A stretch of 64,000 bases of DNA from Bathynomus jamesi (GCA_023014485.1 JAJOZX010001074.1:1-64000), one strand, 5' to 3'; positions 10,079 through 20,840 are shown, counted from the first letter of the stretch. Numbers and translations: made by a program. Notes: a model not told the origin generated them from the sequence alone.

Positions 10079-11869
10079 ATGCATACCAGTGTAATAGTTG
10101 ATCAATCGAAAATGGACAGGGAAAAAGCCAGAAAGAAAGTGAAAAGTGATGAAAAGCACAATGAGGGTCTGGAAAAGTTAATCTGTATTGGGGTTCATGG
10201 GAAAGTTGACAAGGACACTTTGCTGTACAGAGAAGTTAAGGATGAAAATGGGGAGACTAAGCTGAAGAAAGGAAAGGGACAAGAGCACCATTTGACTTTC
10301 ACAAAGGAGCCAGGAACTGAAAGTGGAACATATCTTACTCACAGAGTCATCCCAATTAAAGGTGCGACTGGAGTTCTTCTTGGTGAAGAAGTTGCTAGTG
10401 TCTTGGAGGAGTTTAACAGTGTTCAAACCCTGAAAGCTGTCCTCCTTGACAACACAAATACAAACACTGGCTGGGAGGGAGGCCTTGTAACAGCTCTGGA
10501 AAATAAAATTGAGCAGAAATTGCACACCATTGGCTGTTCACTCCATCAGAATGAGCTTCCTTTCAGGGCTGTTTTCAAGCATCTTGATGGCAGTACCAAA
10601 AGTCCCACTGCTTTCACTGGTCCACTGGGAAAACTCTGTGAAATTGACTACCAAGATCTGCCACAAGTGGAATTCACCAAACTCAGTGGCCCCCTGGATG
10701 ACATGGAATTTGCTGAGGAGACACTGAATGATCTCAGTAGTGACCAGAGGCTTCTTTTTGGAGTATGTGCTGCTTGGAATTTCCAGGGGCAAAGTCAACC
10801 CAAGATTTGCTGCCTGGAAAAATGGACCATTAAACCATGCAAGATGGTTGACTTTGGCAATTAGATTGATGTGTCTGTGGACCAGAGGTGCTTACCCTCC
10901 AGAACTACAGGATAAGCTTTACCAGGCCATCAAGTTCATTGTGGAAGTGTATGCAGTCAGTTGGTTTGAGATCAAAAGGGACAGCAAGTTCCACAATCAG
11001 CAGCTGTGCATCTTCAACATGATCCAGAGGATCAAGCAGCAGTCTGAAGAAATCCAGGGTGTTGCTTTCAAGAACCTGAAGTACAATGCTTTTGCCTTGC
11101 TGCCCGAGAATGTGCTGTACTCCATGATGAAGTCTGATGACTTGGAAGTGAGAGAAGCTGCTCAAGAAAATTCTGTCCATCAGTTAAGCATTTATTAATT
11201 TAAAAAAAATGTTAAAAAAAAAATGTGAAAAAAAAAATTTGATTATGGGGATTTATTTAATAAAAAAAAGGCCCGAGTTCTATAAATCCCCATAATCAAA
11301 TTTTTTTTTTCATATTTTCTTATCCCAATTCCCCCCTTCCCTCTGATAATGGAAATAATCTTACCTTCTTTCTGAAAAAAAATTTGATTATGAGGATTTA
11401 TAGAACTCGTGTTTTTTTTTTTTTTTTTAAATCAGCAATTCTGAGACTAATAGAGATTAAATCTTAAACTGGAATAAAAAATAAATTAATTATTATTCTT
11501 TGAGAAGTGGGAAGACAGCCAAGAAGAGGCTGAAGAAGATCACAGCCATCAACATTGAAGCTACCCACTGGTCAGAACTAATCAACCTTTCTCAAAGTGG
11601 CATCTGTGAACCTGCTCTCACAGAAGACTTTTCTGACCAGGAGCTTCAAGAAGCATTGCTGAATGGCACCAAGCTGGAGCTGCCTGATCTGCCTTCACAT
11701 TCTCACTGTTGAAAGGGCCATGAAGCTGACATCTGAAGCTTCCCATACTGTTTATGGACTCAAATCAAGGCACACACATATTCTGGCCAAAGCCCTAAGC
11801 CACCAGATGAGGCCTTCCTTTGCTTCTAAGGGCTCTTACAGTGAAAATTATGATGATCTTGGGATCTAA
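10079..11869 (+). pseudogene. Family C: unclassified transposase-like protein, broken
   Basis: A 261-codon frame starts at 10079 (highly charged N-terminus), and its later part moves to another frame near 10745: 10728-11198 reads GISRGKVNPRFAAWKNGPLNHARWLTLA. After an insertion it resumes near 11500, with two overlapping frames ending at 11869. Blocks I consider diagnostic are VLLDNTNTNTGWEGGL, HTIGCSLHQNELPFRAVF and the C-terminal VERAMKLTSEASHTVYGLK. D-N-T and C-x-x-H-x-N-E blocks followed by a helical stretch are reminiscent of hAT-like ribonuclease-H transposases, and similar uncharacterised proteins recur in invertebrate genomes. I cannot name the superfamily. At least two frameshifts and one insertion show it is dead. 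Confidence 0.5.
11199..11499. mobile_element. AT-rich foldback insertion inside family C
   Basis: About 300 bp separates the coding blocks of family C. The arm at 11270-11313 (cgagttctataaatcccc, then cataatcaaa) pairs with 11370-11411 (tttgattatgaggattta, then tagaactcg). A third partial arm at 11233-11255 gives an alternative pairing. The borders are AT-rich (ttattaatttaaa on the left, aaattaattatta on the right), so a target duplication cannot be resolved. Confidence 0.5.
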
Positions 11870-12713
11870 ATGTGTCTATTTGACTCTGTACATGTTTTTT
11901 TTTTAACTTTTTTTCAATAAAATTGTAACTTTTTTCAGGATTTTTTTATGAAAATAGCATGATTTTTTTGGCCAAAAATTGCGAAAATACTGTATTTTTC
12001 AGTACGACTTTTTGACAATTTTTTTAAATGGTTTCCTCAAAAAACAGTTAAAGCTAGGGATCTGAGATTTTTTGTTAGTTATTATCATATTAAGCCCTGA
12101 CTATCTCGACTAGTCCAAAGTCAATATCTAAAAAAAAAATGCGGAAAATCAACCTACCTTATTACCCACGTATATGCAAAACTGTGTAAAACAAGAGATT
12201 ACTGTATATTGTTGCTTTTCTAAGGTTTAAGGCGATGTGTTCTGCAGAATATTAAACTTCTTTTTGTCATTTAACCCTTTAAGGACAATCTTTTGTAGGG
12301 TTGTTATGAATGTGTGTATTTGAAACATTAGCAATTTGTACCATCAGTACTCAAAGGGTTAAGAACTGTTACAAGTTTATAATATTTTTCTACCAATGTG
12401 TGTGTTTCATACCCAAATGTAACATTCCATTATATTTCATTTGGAAATGAAGCCACTCAGGCCTGTCAAAGTTATCCACATGAGCTATATTTTATAATAA
12501 AACTACAAAATGACAATCTCAAGACAGCTAATTAACATGCAACTATTTACAGAGCTACCAAAGTAGCCTATGCAACTTAAGCTAGGAATATACACTATTT
12601 ATAATCTACAAACACACTCTTTCATCCATGAAAGCAACCAAATTTTTCTTAAAAGTAACCAATGAGCAACTATTTACCACATCATATGGTAAGTCATTCC
12701 CAAAATTAGTACC
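11870..12713. other. AT-rich non-coding stretch
   Basis: No coding frame or RNA gene was recognised. Long T and A runs dominate. The block aaccctttaaggacaat at about 12271 is reversed near 12350 as ctcaaagggttaag, suggesting the ends of a small degenerate element, but I cannot fix its boundaries. Confidence 0.35.
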
Positions 12714-13245
12714 ATAAATATTTGTTTTAGCACACACATGTATTTTTCAATGAAAACATATTTTTCTGGTCAGTTTTTAGTCATTTTGCATGTATCTGAC
12801 ATCCATTTCCTATGCAAATGTGTACGGTAGTGTTTGAGATATCTTCACTTGAAGATATTGCAAAAACTGTGTTTGAACAGAAAATGGATATCAGATTCAT
12901 GCAAAATTACCAAAAATTGACCAGAAAAATATGTTTTCATCTTTCCCTAATGAATAACCTAACATTAACCTAACCTAAGGCACAACATATCACAAATACC
13001 TATAGCTGATAACTAAATGAAGTGAAAAAATCAACATATCACAAATATGGCTACTAAATGAGGAGTGAAAAACTAAAAAAAATAGTGAAATCACTAGATA
13101 AAAACTAGATATTTTCAAGTGAAGATATCTCAAAAAATACACATTTGCACAGGAAACAGATGTCAGATTCATGCAAAATGATTAAAAATTGACCAGAAAA
13201 ATAGGTTTTAATCAAAAAACACTGATGTGTGCTAAAACAAATATT
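12714..13245. repeat. Compound foldback repeat with one left arm and two right arms
   Basis: The left arm (12714-12855) contains ttttctggtcagttttta, catccatttcctatgcaaat and gagatatcttcacttgaaga. It pairs with 12856-12940 and again, extending further outward, with 13115-13245 (gtgaagatatctcaaaa, then gcacaggaaacagatgtcag, ctgatgtgtgctaaaacaaa). A TTAGG-like tract (taacctaacctaa) lies between the two right arms. The core is shared with the palindromes at 29957-31725. Confidence 0.7.
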
Positions 13246-13299
13246 ACCCAAAAATCTACTCTATAACTGAAAGAGTATTTTCATAGATCAAATCTACAA

Positions 13300-13640
13300 G
13301 TCTGTTTTCTAATTTTATAATTATGCTCCCAAGTTATTCCATTAGCCTCCAATGAGAAAGTTAATTACTTTCAAATTGTCCAAAACTGAAAACATTTTGA
13401 ACATCTGTATCATATTTCCCCTCAAACAATGGCTCTCTCAAAACTAAACATAGCTACCCAGTGCCTGTAATTTTTCACTGTATTCCAATCTTCTTAGGTT
13501 AGGGATAAGCTAGGTTGCCTACATTGCACACCTTCAAGTATATCAATATCATGTTTAGGGTGAGGGAACCCAGTTTGAATGCAGTATTCTAAGGCCTAAC
13601 ATAAGAATTATATAATTTACAAATGACTTTCCTACTCTTG
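13300..13640 (-). pseudogene. Degenerate LINE reverse-transcriptase tail
   Basis: Minus-strand translation gives fragments such as PNLRRLEYSEKLQALGS and LRGNMIQMFKMFSVLDNLK, which match the conserved C-terminal tail of CR1/Jockey-type non-LTR retrotransposons (R-R-x-R-G-D-x-I-x-x-F-K). Several stops are present. The plus-strand fragment at 19020-19180 carries the same region. Confidence 0.5.
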
Positions 13641-13843
13641 TAACTAACATTCCTCTTAATAATACGTAGCATTTAATTTGCCTTATTTCTAGCCTCTCAG
13701 CACTGCTTAGAAAATTTTAGATCACTACGAAGGTAAATGTTAAGTTTAGAGGCATAAATTAAACTCAAAAAGTTTACAGCCATAAATTATTGTGTCATCT
13801 ATAGCAGCTGTCTAATTGTTTTAAACCATTACTTTTTGTTTAG

Positions 13844-13994
13844 GTTAACTGAATGCCTGGTTAGGTCAACTGTACACCCTTGACAAATGGTTAGGTTAAG
13901 TCATGATATTTTCATTAAAACATGAAAATATCATGGCTTAACCTAACCAATCATCAAGGGCATACAGTTGACCTAACTGGGCATTCAATTAACT
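13844..13994. repeat. TTAGG-bearing palindrome with arms of about 73 bp
   Basis: The left arm starts gttaactgaatgcc and contains ggttaggtcaactgtacacc and ggttaggttaagtcatgata. The right arm is its reverse complement, ending gggcattcaattaac, and the loop is only a few bases. The same module recurs at 30370-30425, 31473-31530, 35912-35960 and 45567-45620. Confidence 0.8.
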
Positions 13995-14138
13995 TTTGTG
14001 GTATCCAATGCCATAAGCAATTATACCCAGAAAGGTAAGGTTGGGTCATTGTCAGAACCCAGAAAGGTACGTAAGTAGTACCAGGTTAGGTTAAGTAAAC
14101 TTTTGCTGTGAATATTACTGATGAAAATTGGTTTTTCT

Positions 14139-14298
14139 GGTGTATTTCATGCTGTTTCAATTGATTCTGGCCTTTTTAGCCCATGATTTCCCTCTTCTTC
14201 AAAGCCCCTGCCAGGGGGGGGGGGGGGGGGGTCTCTCTCTCCATAACAGTGCATTTGCACCAAAAATGAAGGCCAGATTCAATTGAAACAGCATGAAA
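14139..14298. repeat. Foldback repeat interrupted by hAT-1
   Basis: The left arm (14127-14172) reads ggtttttctggtgtatttca, then tgctgtttcaattgattctg. The right arm at 14266-14300 reverses it and is interrupted at ATGAAATA by the hAT element at 14301; it resumes at 18957 with atgaaatacaccataaaaac. The loop contains an 18-G run (14214-14231). Confidence 0.75.
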
Positions 14299-14699
14299 TA
14301 CAGTGGCAGTCCTGGACATAGGCAATATAAGTGGCCACCTAGGGCGCCAATTGGTGGTGGGGGCAACATAGCACACCCATTTTTTTTTTTTCTCAAACAG
14401 GCTCCAGTCCAGGGCTCAAGAAATCTACCAACTCACAGTCTCACCAACCCAAGTTGGAGATAGATATTTATCCTTGGTGATAGGTATCAATTTTGCTTGT
14501 AAAAATCAAATTATAAAACTAAATTAAAAGTTATTTCATTAAATAAACAAGCAATGAAATAGGTATAAGTTAAAACTGTTTATAATTATTAAAATCAAGC
14601 AGAGTAAATTAGAGTGTAGCTAACGATGGATTTTTCTCCACTCCACAATTTCGTATGTGTTCTAGTTTACAGTGAGTCGTGTCTGACTGAGCATCATGT

Positions 14700-16283
14700 T
14701 GAAGAGGACAAAGTGGATTAGCAAGTCACACCAGCTATCTGGACAAACACATCAAAACAAATTGAGTGACTCCATCAGTACCAAGATCATTCATACAATG
14801 GTGCAGGAGATCAAGCAATCAAAGTACTTTTCTATCATTTTAGACTGCACCCCAGATGTTAGCATATAGAACAAATGTCAGTGATAATCAGGATTGTTTC
14901 ACTGGATAAGCCCCAAGTAAAGGAACATTTCATGGGGTTCCTGGAGGCAGAGGAGTCCACTGGCCAAAGTTTGTCATCCCTAATTTTGAAGAAACTAGAG
15001 GACCTAAAGATTCCCTTTGATGACTGCAGAGGACAGTCATATGACAATGGAGCCAACATGAGGGGCAAAAACAAGGGAGTCCAAGCCAGGCTGCTGGAAA
15101 AGAATCCACAGCCTCTGTTTGTGCCATGTGGGGCTCATACATTAAATCTGGTGGTAGCTGATGCTGCTAAAAGCTCCACAGATGCCACTGGCTATTTTGC
15201 CATCTTGCAGAAGCTCTACACCCTGTTCTCAGCTTCTACACAAAGATGGGCTATCCTGAAGAACCATGTTAACTTGACTTTAAAATCATGGTCAAAGACA
15301 AGGTGGGAAAGCAGAGTGAAGAGTATTGAGCCAGTAAGGCACCAAGCAGCATCAGTGAGAGAGGCACTCATTGAGGTGAGAGGTCAAACCACTGATCCTA
15401 TGGTAAAGATTGAGGCCCAGTCTCTAGCAGAGGAGATAGGGTCAAACCAGTTTTCAATCTGTACTGTAGTGTGGTATGACATCCTAAGCCACATACAGCA
15501 AGTCAGCAAACTAATCCAGTCTCCCTCAATGCAGGTGGATGTGGCTGTCAATCTGCTAAGACAAACAAACAACACTCAGCACTTACAGAACAACAGGCTT
15601 TGTGGTTGCACAAACCTCAGCCATGGACATGAGCGAAGACATGAATGTGGAAGCTGTTCTCCAGCAAAAGAGGCTGAGGTCCACAAAGGGGCACTTCTCC
15701 TACGAGTCCCCTGATGAACCCATCAATGACACTTAAAAATTTGGAGGTGACCTTTTTCAATGTGGTGGTGGATGCTGCTATCTCATCACTTCAGGAAAGA
15801 TTGCAGACCTTGAGAGAAGTGAGAGACAAGTTTGGAGTGCTCTCAAACTTCCAAAACTTGTCAAATGAGGAGATGAGAGAGCAATCAGAAACCCTCAGCA
15901 GCACTTTAAGCTGTCGAGGACAGTCTGATCTAGATGGTAGGGAGTTGGCACAGGAATTAAAGAATTTGCCTGAACTGCCATCTATGAGCATTACAGCACT
16001 TCAGCTACTGACATTTATCCATGAAAAGCAGCTCACAGAGATCTATCCCAACATCTGGGTCACGCTCAGGGTTGCTGTCACCCTTCCAATGAGAGTGGCT
16101 GGAGTGGAGAGGAGCTTTTCCAAGCTCAAGCTCATCAAGACTTACCTGAGATCCACCATGATGCAAGACTGCCTCAGTGGTCTTGCTGTCATCAGCATTA
16201 ACCATGCAGTTTCTGAGCAAATTTCCTATGATGACATTGTTGATGAATCTGCATCAAGGAAGAGCAGGAGGATCAGGTTTTAA
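14700..16283 (+). pseudogene. hAT transposase (ZMYM1-like type), frameshifted
   Basis: The first visible block is FSIILDCTPDVS (about 14830), which carries the conserved first aspartate of hAT transposases. After a frameshift near 14860 comes a 279-codon frame (14875-15714) with DDCRGQSYDNGANM, VPCGAHTLNLVVADAAK and KTRWESRVKS. Two further frameshifts near 15590 and 15730 lead to the 189-codon frame ending at 16283. This contains the C-terminal hAT dimerisation region, VAGVERSFSKLKLIKTYLRS. The N-terminal zinc finger seen in the related copy at 40367-43084 is missing. It is a dead copy of a cut-and-paste transposase. Confidence 0.9.
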
Positions 16284-16480
16284 TAAAACAACAACTAGAC
16301 CTAAAACTTCCAAATCAAATTTAAAATTTAGTTATTTGCTAGCTGGTAATCTTATTCCTTTATTAAGCTACATTGTGTGATTTATTAGTTTTTTATTTAT
16401 CTAGTTTGTGTGCAACATACATTGGAATATTTATTTTGTTTGCAATATATTTGGGAATCTTTATTGAGTGTTCAATTATT

Positions 16481-18752
16481 ACACTGGGGAACAAATTTTA
16501 ACTTTTGTTTTGTTTCTTGGACGTGAATAGGTCGGTCTTATTGGATTTTTTTCACTGATTCCAAATATAGCTGTAGAATTTCTCTATTACCCAAGATTAC
16601 TGAGAAATTTGTATTTTAATATTTATTCAAAAAGTGTATAGAAGTTAGTAAAAATACTTCATAAAAATTATATTAGTGGCAGATTGGCATTTAAAATAAT
16701 CTTCTTAAAACTTCTTTGTCACTGATTTTCTCTTGTAGTTTTCATTAGGAGCTTCTCGCATCAATGTCCAGCAGTAATCAGCTAACATTGCCAGATCCCA
16801 CCTCCCTTGGTAGCGTTTCTCCATAGTAGCTATATCTTGGTGGAACCTTTCTCCATGCTCATCACTTACGTCGCCGAGGTTTTCAGGGAAGAAATCTAAA
16901 TGGGAGTGCAAGAAATGGATTTTTAGTGACATATTACATCCCAATAACCTATATGCTTCAATCATGTCCTGCACTATTTTTTCATAGTTAGAGGCTTTGA
17001 TGTTCCCTAGAAAATTTGTGACAACATTCTTCATGGCCTCCCATGCCACTTTTTCTTTTCCTCTCAAGGCATCATCAAACTTTTGATCTTTCATGAGCTC
17101 TCTGATTTGGGGACCAACAAAGATCCCTTCTTTTATCTTTGCATCACTAAGTCATGAAAACTTTTTCTTCAAATATTTGAATGCCTCATCTTCCTTGTTC
17201 ATTGCTTTGACAAAATTTTTCATGATGCCAAGTTTGATGTGAAGTGGCGGTAAGTATATTTTCTTGGGGTCAACTAAGGGTTCATGAGACACATTCTTCA
17301 GTCCTGGGATACATTTTTGACGAAATGGCCAATCCTTTACAAAATAATGCGAATCTCTGGCTCTGCTGTCCCATTCACAAAGGAAGCAGCAGAACTTTGT
17401 ATAACCGAGCTGCATTCCCAGAAGAAGCGCGATGACTTTTAAATCCCCACATATATACCAATGAAACTGGTCATAATTAATCTGCTGAAGGATGAGTTTC
17501 ATATTTTTGTAAGATTCCTTCATGTGGACAGCGTGCCCTACAGGAATGGAAGGGTATTTATTTCCATTGTGAAGTAGTACAACCTTGAGGCTTAGCTTCG
17601 AAGAGTCAATAAATAAACACCAATCTTCAGATTTGTGCTCATGACTGAGAGCTAACAGCAGTCCATTTACATTACAGTAGCATAAACCACCTGATGAGGA
17701 GAAATACTGCATCAGATCTTTTTGGCGAGTGCGGAACGCTGATATGCTTGTATCTTTTGCCAGCAAATTCCATTCACGTAACCTGGAGCCCAATAATTCT
17801 GCTTTCTTTTTCGGAAGGTCCAAATCTCTCACGAGATCATTCAGCATAACCTGCATTATCATACATGGTTTATTTGATTCAGGTTGCTGAAAGTCTGTAT
17901 CTTTAGTGTCATCAATTTCCATTGGTTCAACTTCAGACTCTTCATCCAGTGTCCATGACTTTGGGGGAGTTGGAATTGGGTTATCATCATCATGCAGTAC
18001 TGGTCTCATGGCAGATGCAAGATTTAGGTATTGAATTTTATGTTTATTTTTGGCAGAGAATCCTGAAATGTTAGTCATACAAAAATAGCAATCCGTTAGG
18101 TGATCCTTGGGCTCTCTCCAAATCATTGGTATGGCAAATGGCATAGATTTGCGGGTACCTTTAATCCAACCCCTAAGAGTGATGGCACAGGAAATGCATG
18201 AGATATGAGGTGCCCAGGATTTGTCTTGGTCGCCTACCTTACATCCAAAATAAAGTTTGTAAGCCTTCTTCACAAGTGGGGTCATCATCTTCCTCTGTGC
18301 CATTATGGTCAGTTCTCCACATACGTAGCAAAATGTATCTCTGGGATTAATACAGTTTCGATTCATGCTGGCGGAAAATTATTGAAATCACAGAAAACTT
18401 TTTGGAATGAAAAACTAATTTTTTCTACTATGAAAAATTTTAAAATTTGAGCAAAACTTGAAAAAAATTCTCTTTTTATTAAAAATCTGTTTGTTTAAAT
18501 AGCTATATTTTTTTAATGCAAAAAATACTATTAAATATAGTTAACCTGGAAAAAAAAGAAAGTAAAATTAAATTAGTAGGTACACTTAATTTTAACTAAT
18601 ATTTTGGGAAAACTCTGGGTAAATGGAAATATTATTTTCTCAAAAACTATGGATGATAGAACAATTCTGAAACCATATTTGGAATCAGCATCAAAAGTTC
18701 TATAAGAAACACCAAATAGTTTTCAAGAAACAAAAATAATGTTCCCTAGTGT
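16481..18752 (-). mobile_element. Family B DNA transposon with TIRs (copy 2), nested in hAT-1
   Basis: The left end begins ACACTGGGGAACAAATTTTA. The reverse complement of the right end begins ACACTAGGGAACATTATTTT, and both continue into TTTTGTTTCTTG. Flanks TATT at 16477-16480 and 18753-18756 are a plausible 4-bp target duplication. The 2.27-kb element contains only the family B gene on the minus strand. The termini and the duplication show that this protein family belongs to a DNA transposon. CACTG-type ends with a 4-bp duplication recall Chapaev or Sola groups, but I see no transposase similarity that decides it. Confidence 0.75.
16705..18366 (-). pseudogene. Family B transposase, intronless, one TGA (copy 2)
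   Basis: One minus-strand frame of 404 codons (18366 to 17152) is followed after a single TGA (17149-17151) by the same frame down to 16705. Together they give about 550 residues. The N-terminal zinc-finger-like part reads CYVCG (about 18330) and CISCAI (18190). Then come PMIWREPKDHLTDCYFCMTN, LFIDSSKLSLK, WYICGDLKVIALLLG, GYTKFCCFLCEWDSR, and near the end DEHGERFHQDIATMEKRYQG and LADYCWTL. The TGA sits between KKKFS and LSDAKIKEG and can be explained by CGA to TGA. Otherwise the frame is intact, so the copy is comparatively young. Confidence 0.8.
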
Positions 18753-18964
18753 TATTTATACAAGATTTCTTTGTAGTTTTTGTTTCAAGACAACTTGTTC
18801 TTACTTGAAGCTAAGAACAATAAATGAAGGTGCTTTGTGTTTTAAAGACAATGTGTTCAGTGTGTTTTATTGCAGCAGAGGTTATGCCCTGGGGGGGGGG
18901 GGGGGGGGGGGGCTGTTGACAGAGGAAGGGCACCAAAAATGTCAGCATTGCCACTGATGAAATA

Positions 18965-19264
18965 CACCATAAAAACCTATTTTTGTCACTAGTTTGGGTG
19001 GATGTGTTCTACCAAATCTTTACCCCAAGCTTATCCTAAACCTTAGAAGATTGGAATACAGGGATAAATCAAAGGAATTAGGTATGTTTAGTTTTGAGAT
19101 GTTTTATGAGGGGAGATATGATACAGACATTCAAAATGTTTTCAGGTTTGAATAATTTAGATGTACGTAACTCTTTCTCACTAGATAGTGATGGGGTAAC
19201 TCATGGGCATAATAAGAAATTTAAGAGAGACTTGTAGTATTGGTCTATTGTATAAATTCTTTTG
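18965..19264 (+). pseudogene. Degenerate LINE tail fragment
   Basis: Plus-strand translation near 19020-19180 gives LNLRRLEYRDKSKELGM and FEMFYEGRYDTDIQNVF, which resemble the C-terminal tail of CR1/Jockey-like reverse-transcriptase proteins. It is short and broken. Positions 18965-18985 belong to the foldback arm interrupted by hAT-1. Confidence 0.45.
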
Positions 19265-19330
19265 CTAATATCCAATTATACCAATTCTCTCGTTAATATC
19301 ATTATTAGAGTAAGATTTTGGTAGTTTAAT

Positions 19331-19845
19331 AGTCTTCTGTAACACGTGGCAACCATGGGTGTTTCTTTACGACAAAAGGGAGCCCCTTGAGGAAGGCAAC
19401 ATGCTTTGTCAGTCGAACGCTCGCCTCCGCTTCCGACAGAGGGAGTAGAGTGTTCCGCCCGTGGACCAGCCGGGTTTGGCTGGACCCCTCAGTTTATTTT
19501 GATGTAAGCATTTGCCCGTTAATAACTTCTCTAAACCAAGTGTTGTGTTAAAGGTGTTTATTAGTGATTTCAACTTTGAGAAATAAAGGACTAACAAAGG
19601 AAAACTAGTCATTTTATATCCTTCCAATGGAGAACAGCATTCCCTTCTCTCAACGGACTGAGAGAGAGCGGATGCCATCAACCGAGGGTATAAATTGTTG
19701 TCTTCGAAATTCGCAGTCAGAATAAAATAATTAAATGGTATAAACTTCCTTGTGGGTGCGAGGAAGCGACATACTGAGAATACATAAAATCGGGGAAGAT
19801 GATGTAACGAAGCATATCATCATCTCGCCGACATAAGTATTATTA
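19331..19845 (+). repeat. Possible solo LTR
   Basis: The stretch begins tgtaacacgtggcaacc and ends near cgccgaca. It contains a TATA-like box (gtataaatt, 19687) followed about 30 bp later by an initiator-like gcagtcag, and an AATAAA at about 19721. Such order is typical for an LTR, and base composition is richer in GC than the surroundings. No matching second LTR and no clean 5-bp duplication were found, so the identity is uncertain. Confidence 0.3.
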
Positions 19846-20039
19846 GTAGTTAAAACATGTATTAATCTTAAATTATCACAACTGACATGACAAATACAAG
19901 GTCACCATTGAAGGCACTATACCAATACCATACAAAGAAACCAATATTATACACGAGAGATAAGAACTGAAGAATCCCAAGAAATGTGTTTTTAATACTA
20001 GATTACATGAGAGATATTAATAATTAGTAAACAATAGTA

Positions 20040-20522
20040 ATGGACATTAATCCTAGATTTTTGTTAGTATGCTATTATTAATCAGGATTTCAATTTGATT
20101 TTAAATAAATTTACAATCACAATATTTTTTATATCAGCATTAAGTCATTCCATAGTTTCAATCCAATGAAAATGGGTAGTTTTTGAGATGAAGATAATCT
20201 AAATTGAGGTATAACAAGCTTTGATCTATTTCTAGTCTGATATGAGTGGATTTCTTGAGTTACAAAATATCTATTTATCCATTGTAAATTAATGATTTTG
20301 TTCTTACACTTATAAATAAAAATAAAAATGTGCCAGTTTGGTTATATCATTGAGCTTTAGTAGGTTTAGCTCTTTAAATAATGCACCAGTGTGATCAAGG
20401 AAATCAGCATTAGATAAATAACCTCATTGCTTCTTTTTGGATGACAGAGATACCATTTAATGCATTGTTAGTGGAGTTTTCCTAAACAAGGGTGCAGTAC
20501 ATTATATAAGGAAGAACAAGAG
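20040..20522 (-). pseudogene. LINE-alpha, 3' part (C-terminal tail)
   Basis: Minus-strand translation, in shifting frames, gives PYIMYCTLV, ISVIQKEAMR, LFKELNLLKLNDITKLAHF, IHSYQTRNRSKLVIPQ and GLKLWNDL. These are the successive conserved blocks at the end of a non-LTR reverse-transcriptase protein. The piece continues from 28334-29905, from which it is separated by the pogo-type element at 20525. Confidence 0.7.
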
Positions 20523-20840
20523 TACAGTGGGCCCTCATTGTTCATGATTAATTAGGACTAAGAAAAATGTCACAAATTACAAAATCACCAACAAAATCCA
20601 TTTTCAATGTAAAATGACTATTTGGTTCCAAAAGCTCAAGGATGGCAGTGTAAAATATCCTTAAAACACCAAAAGAGTTTTATTTTAATAAAATGATTCA
20701 CATTAAACACTAACAAAAACCAATAACAGTGTAATAGTACATAAACAATGATATGTTATGTAAATAAAACTTTTTACTATATGTATTATTACAAACAATA
20801 ATGTAAAGCAATTATATTTTATAAACAACACACTATAATA

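Larger units (their letters stand above)
14301..18956 (+). mobile_element. hAT-1 element, 8-bp target duplication ATGAAATA
   Basis: The ends are CAGTGGCAGTCC at 14301 and GCATTGCCACTG ending at 18956. The sequence ATGAAATA is repeated exactly at 14293-14300 and 18957-18964. hAT elements make 8-bp duplications and carry CA(G)-type termini, and the coding region is a hAT transposase. Without the nested family B element (16481-18752) it would be about 2.4 kb. A 22-G run (18891-18912) lies close to the right end. Confidence 0.93.

Noticed and set aside
18739..18957. Plus-strand frame with a glycine run
   Set aside because: It crosses the family B terminus and the 22-G run and is not coding.
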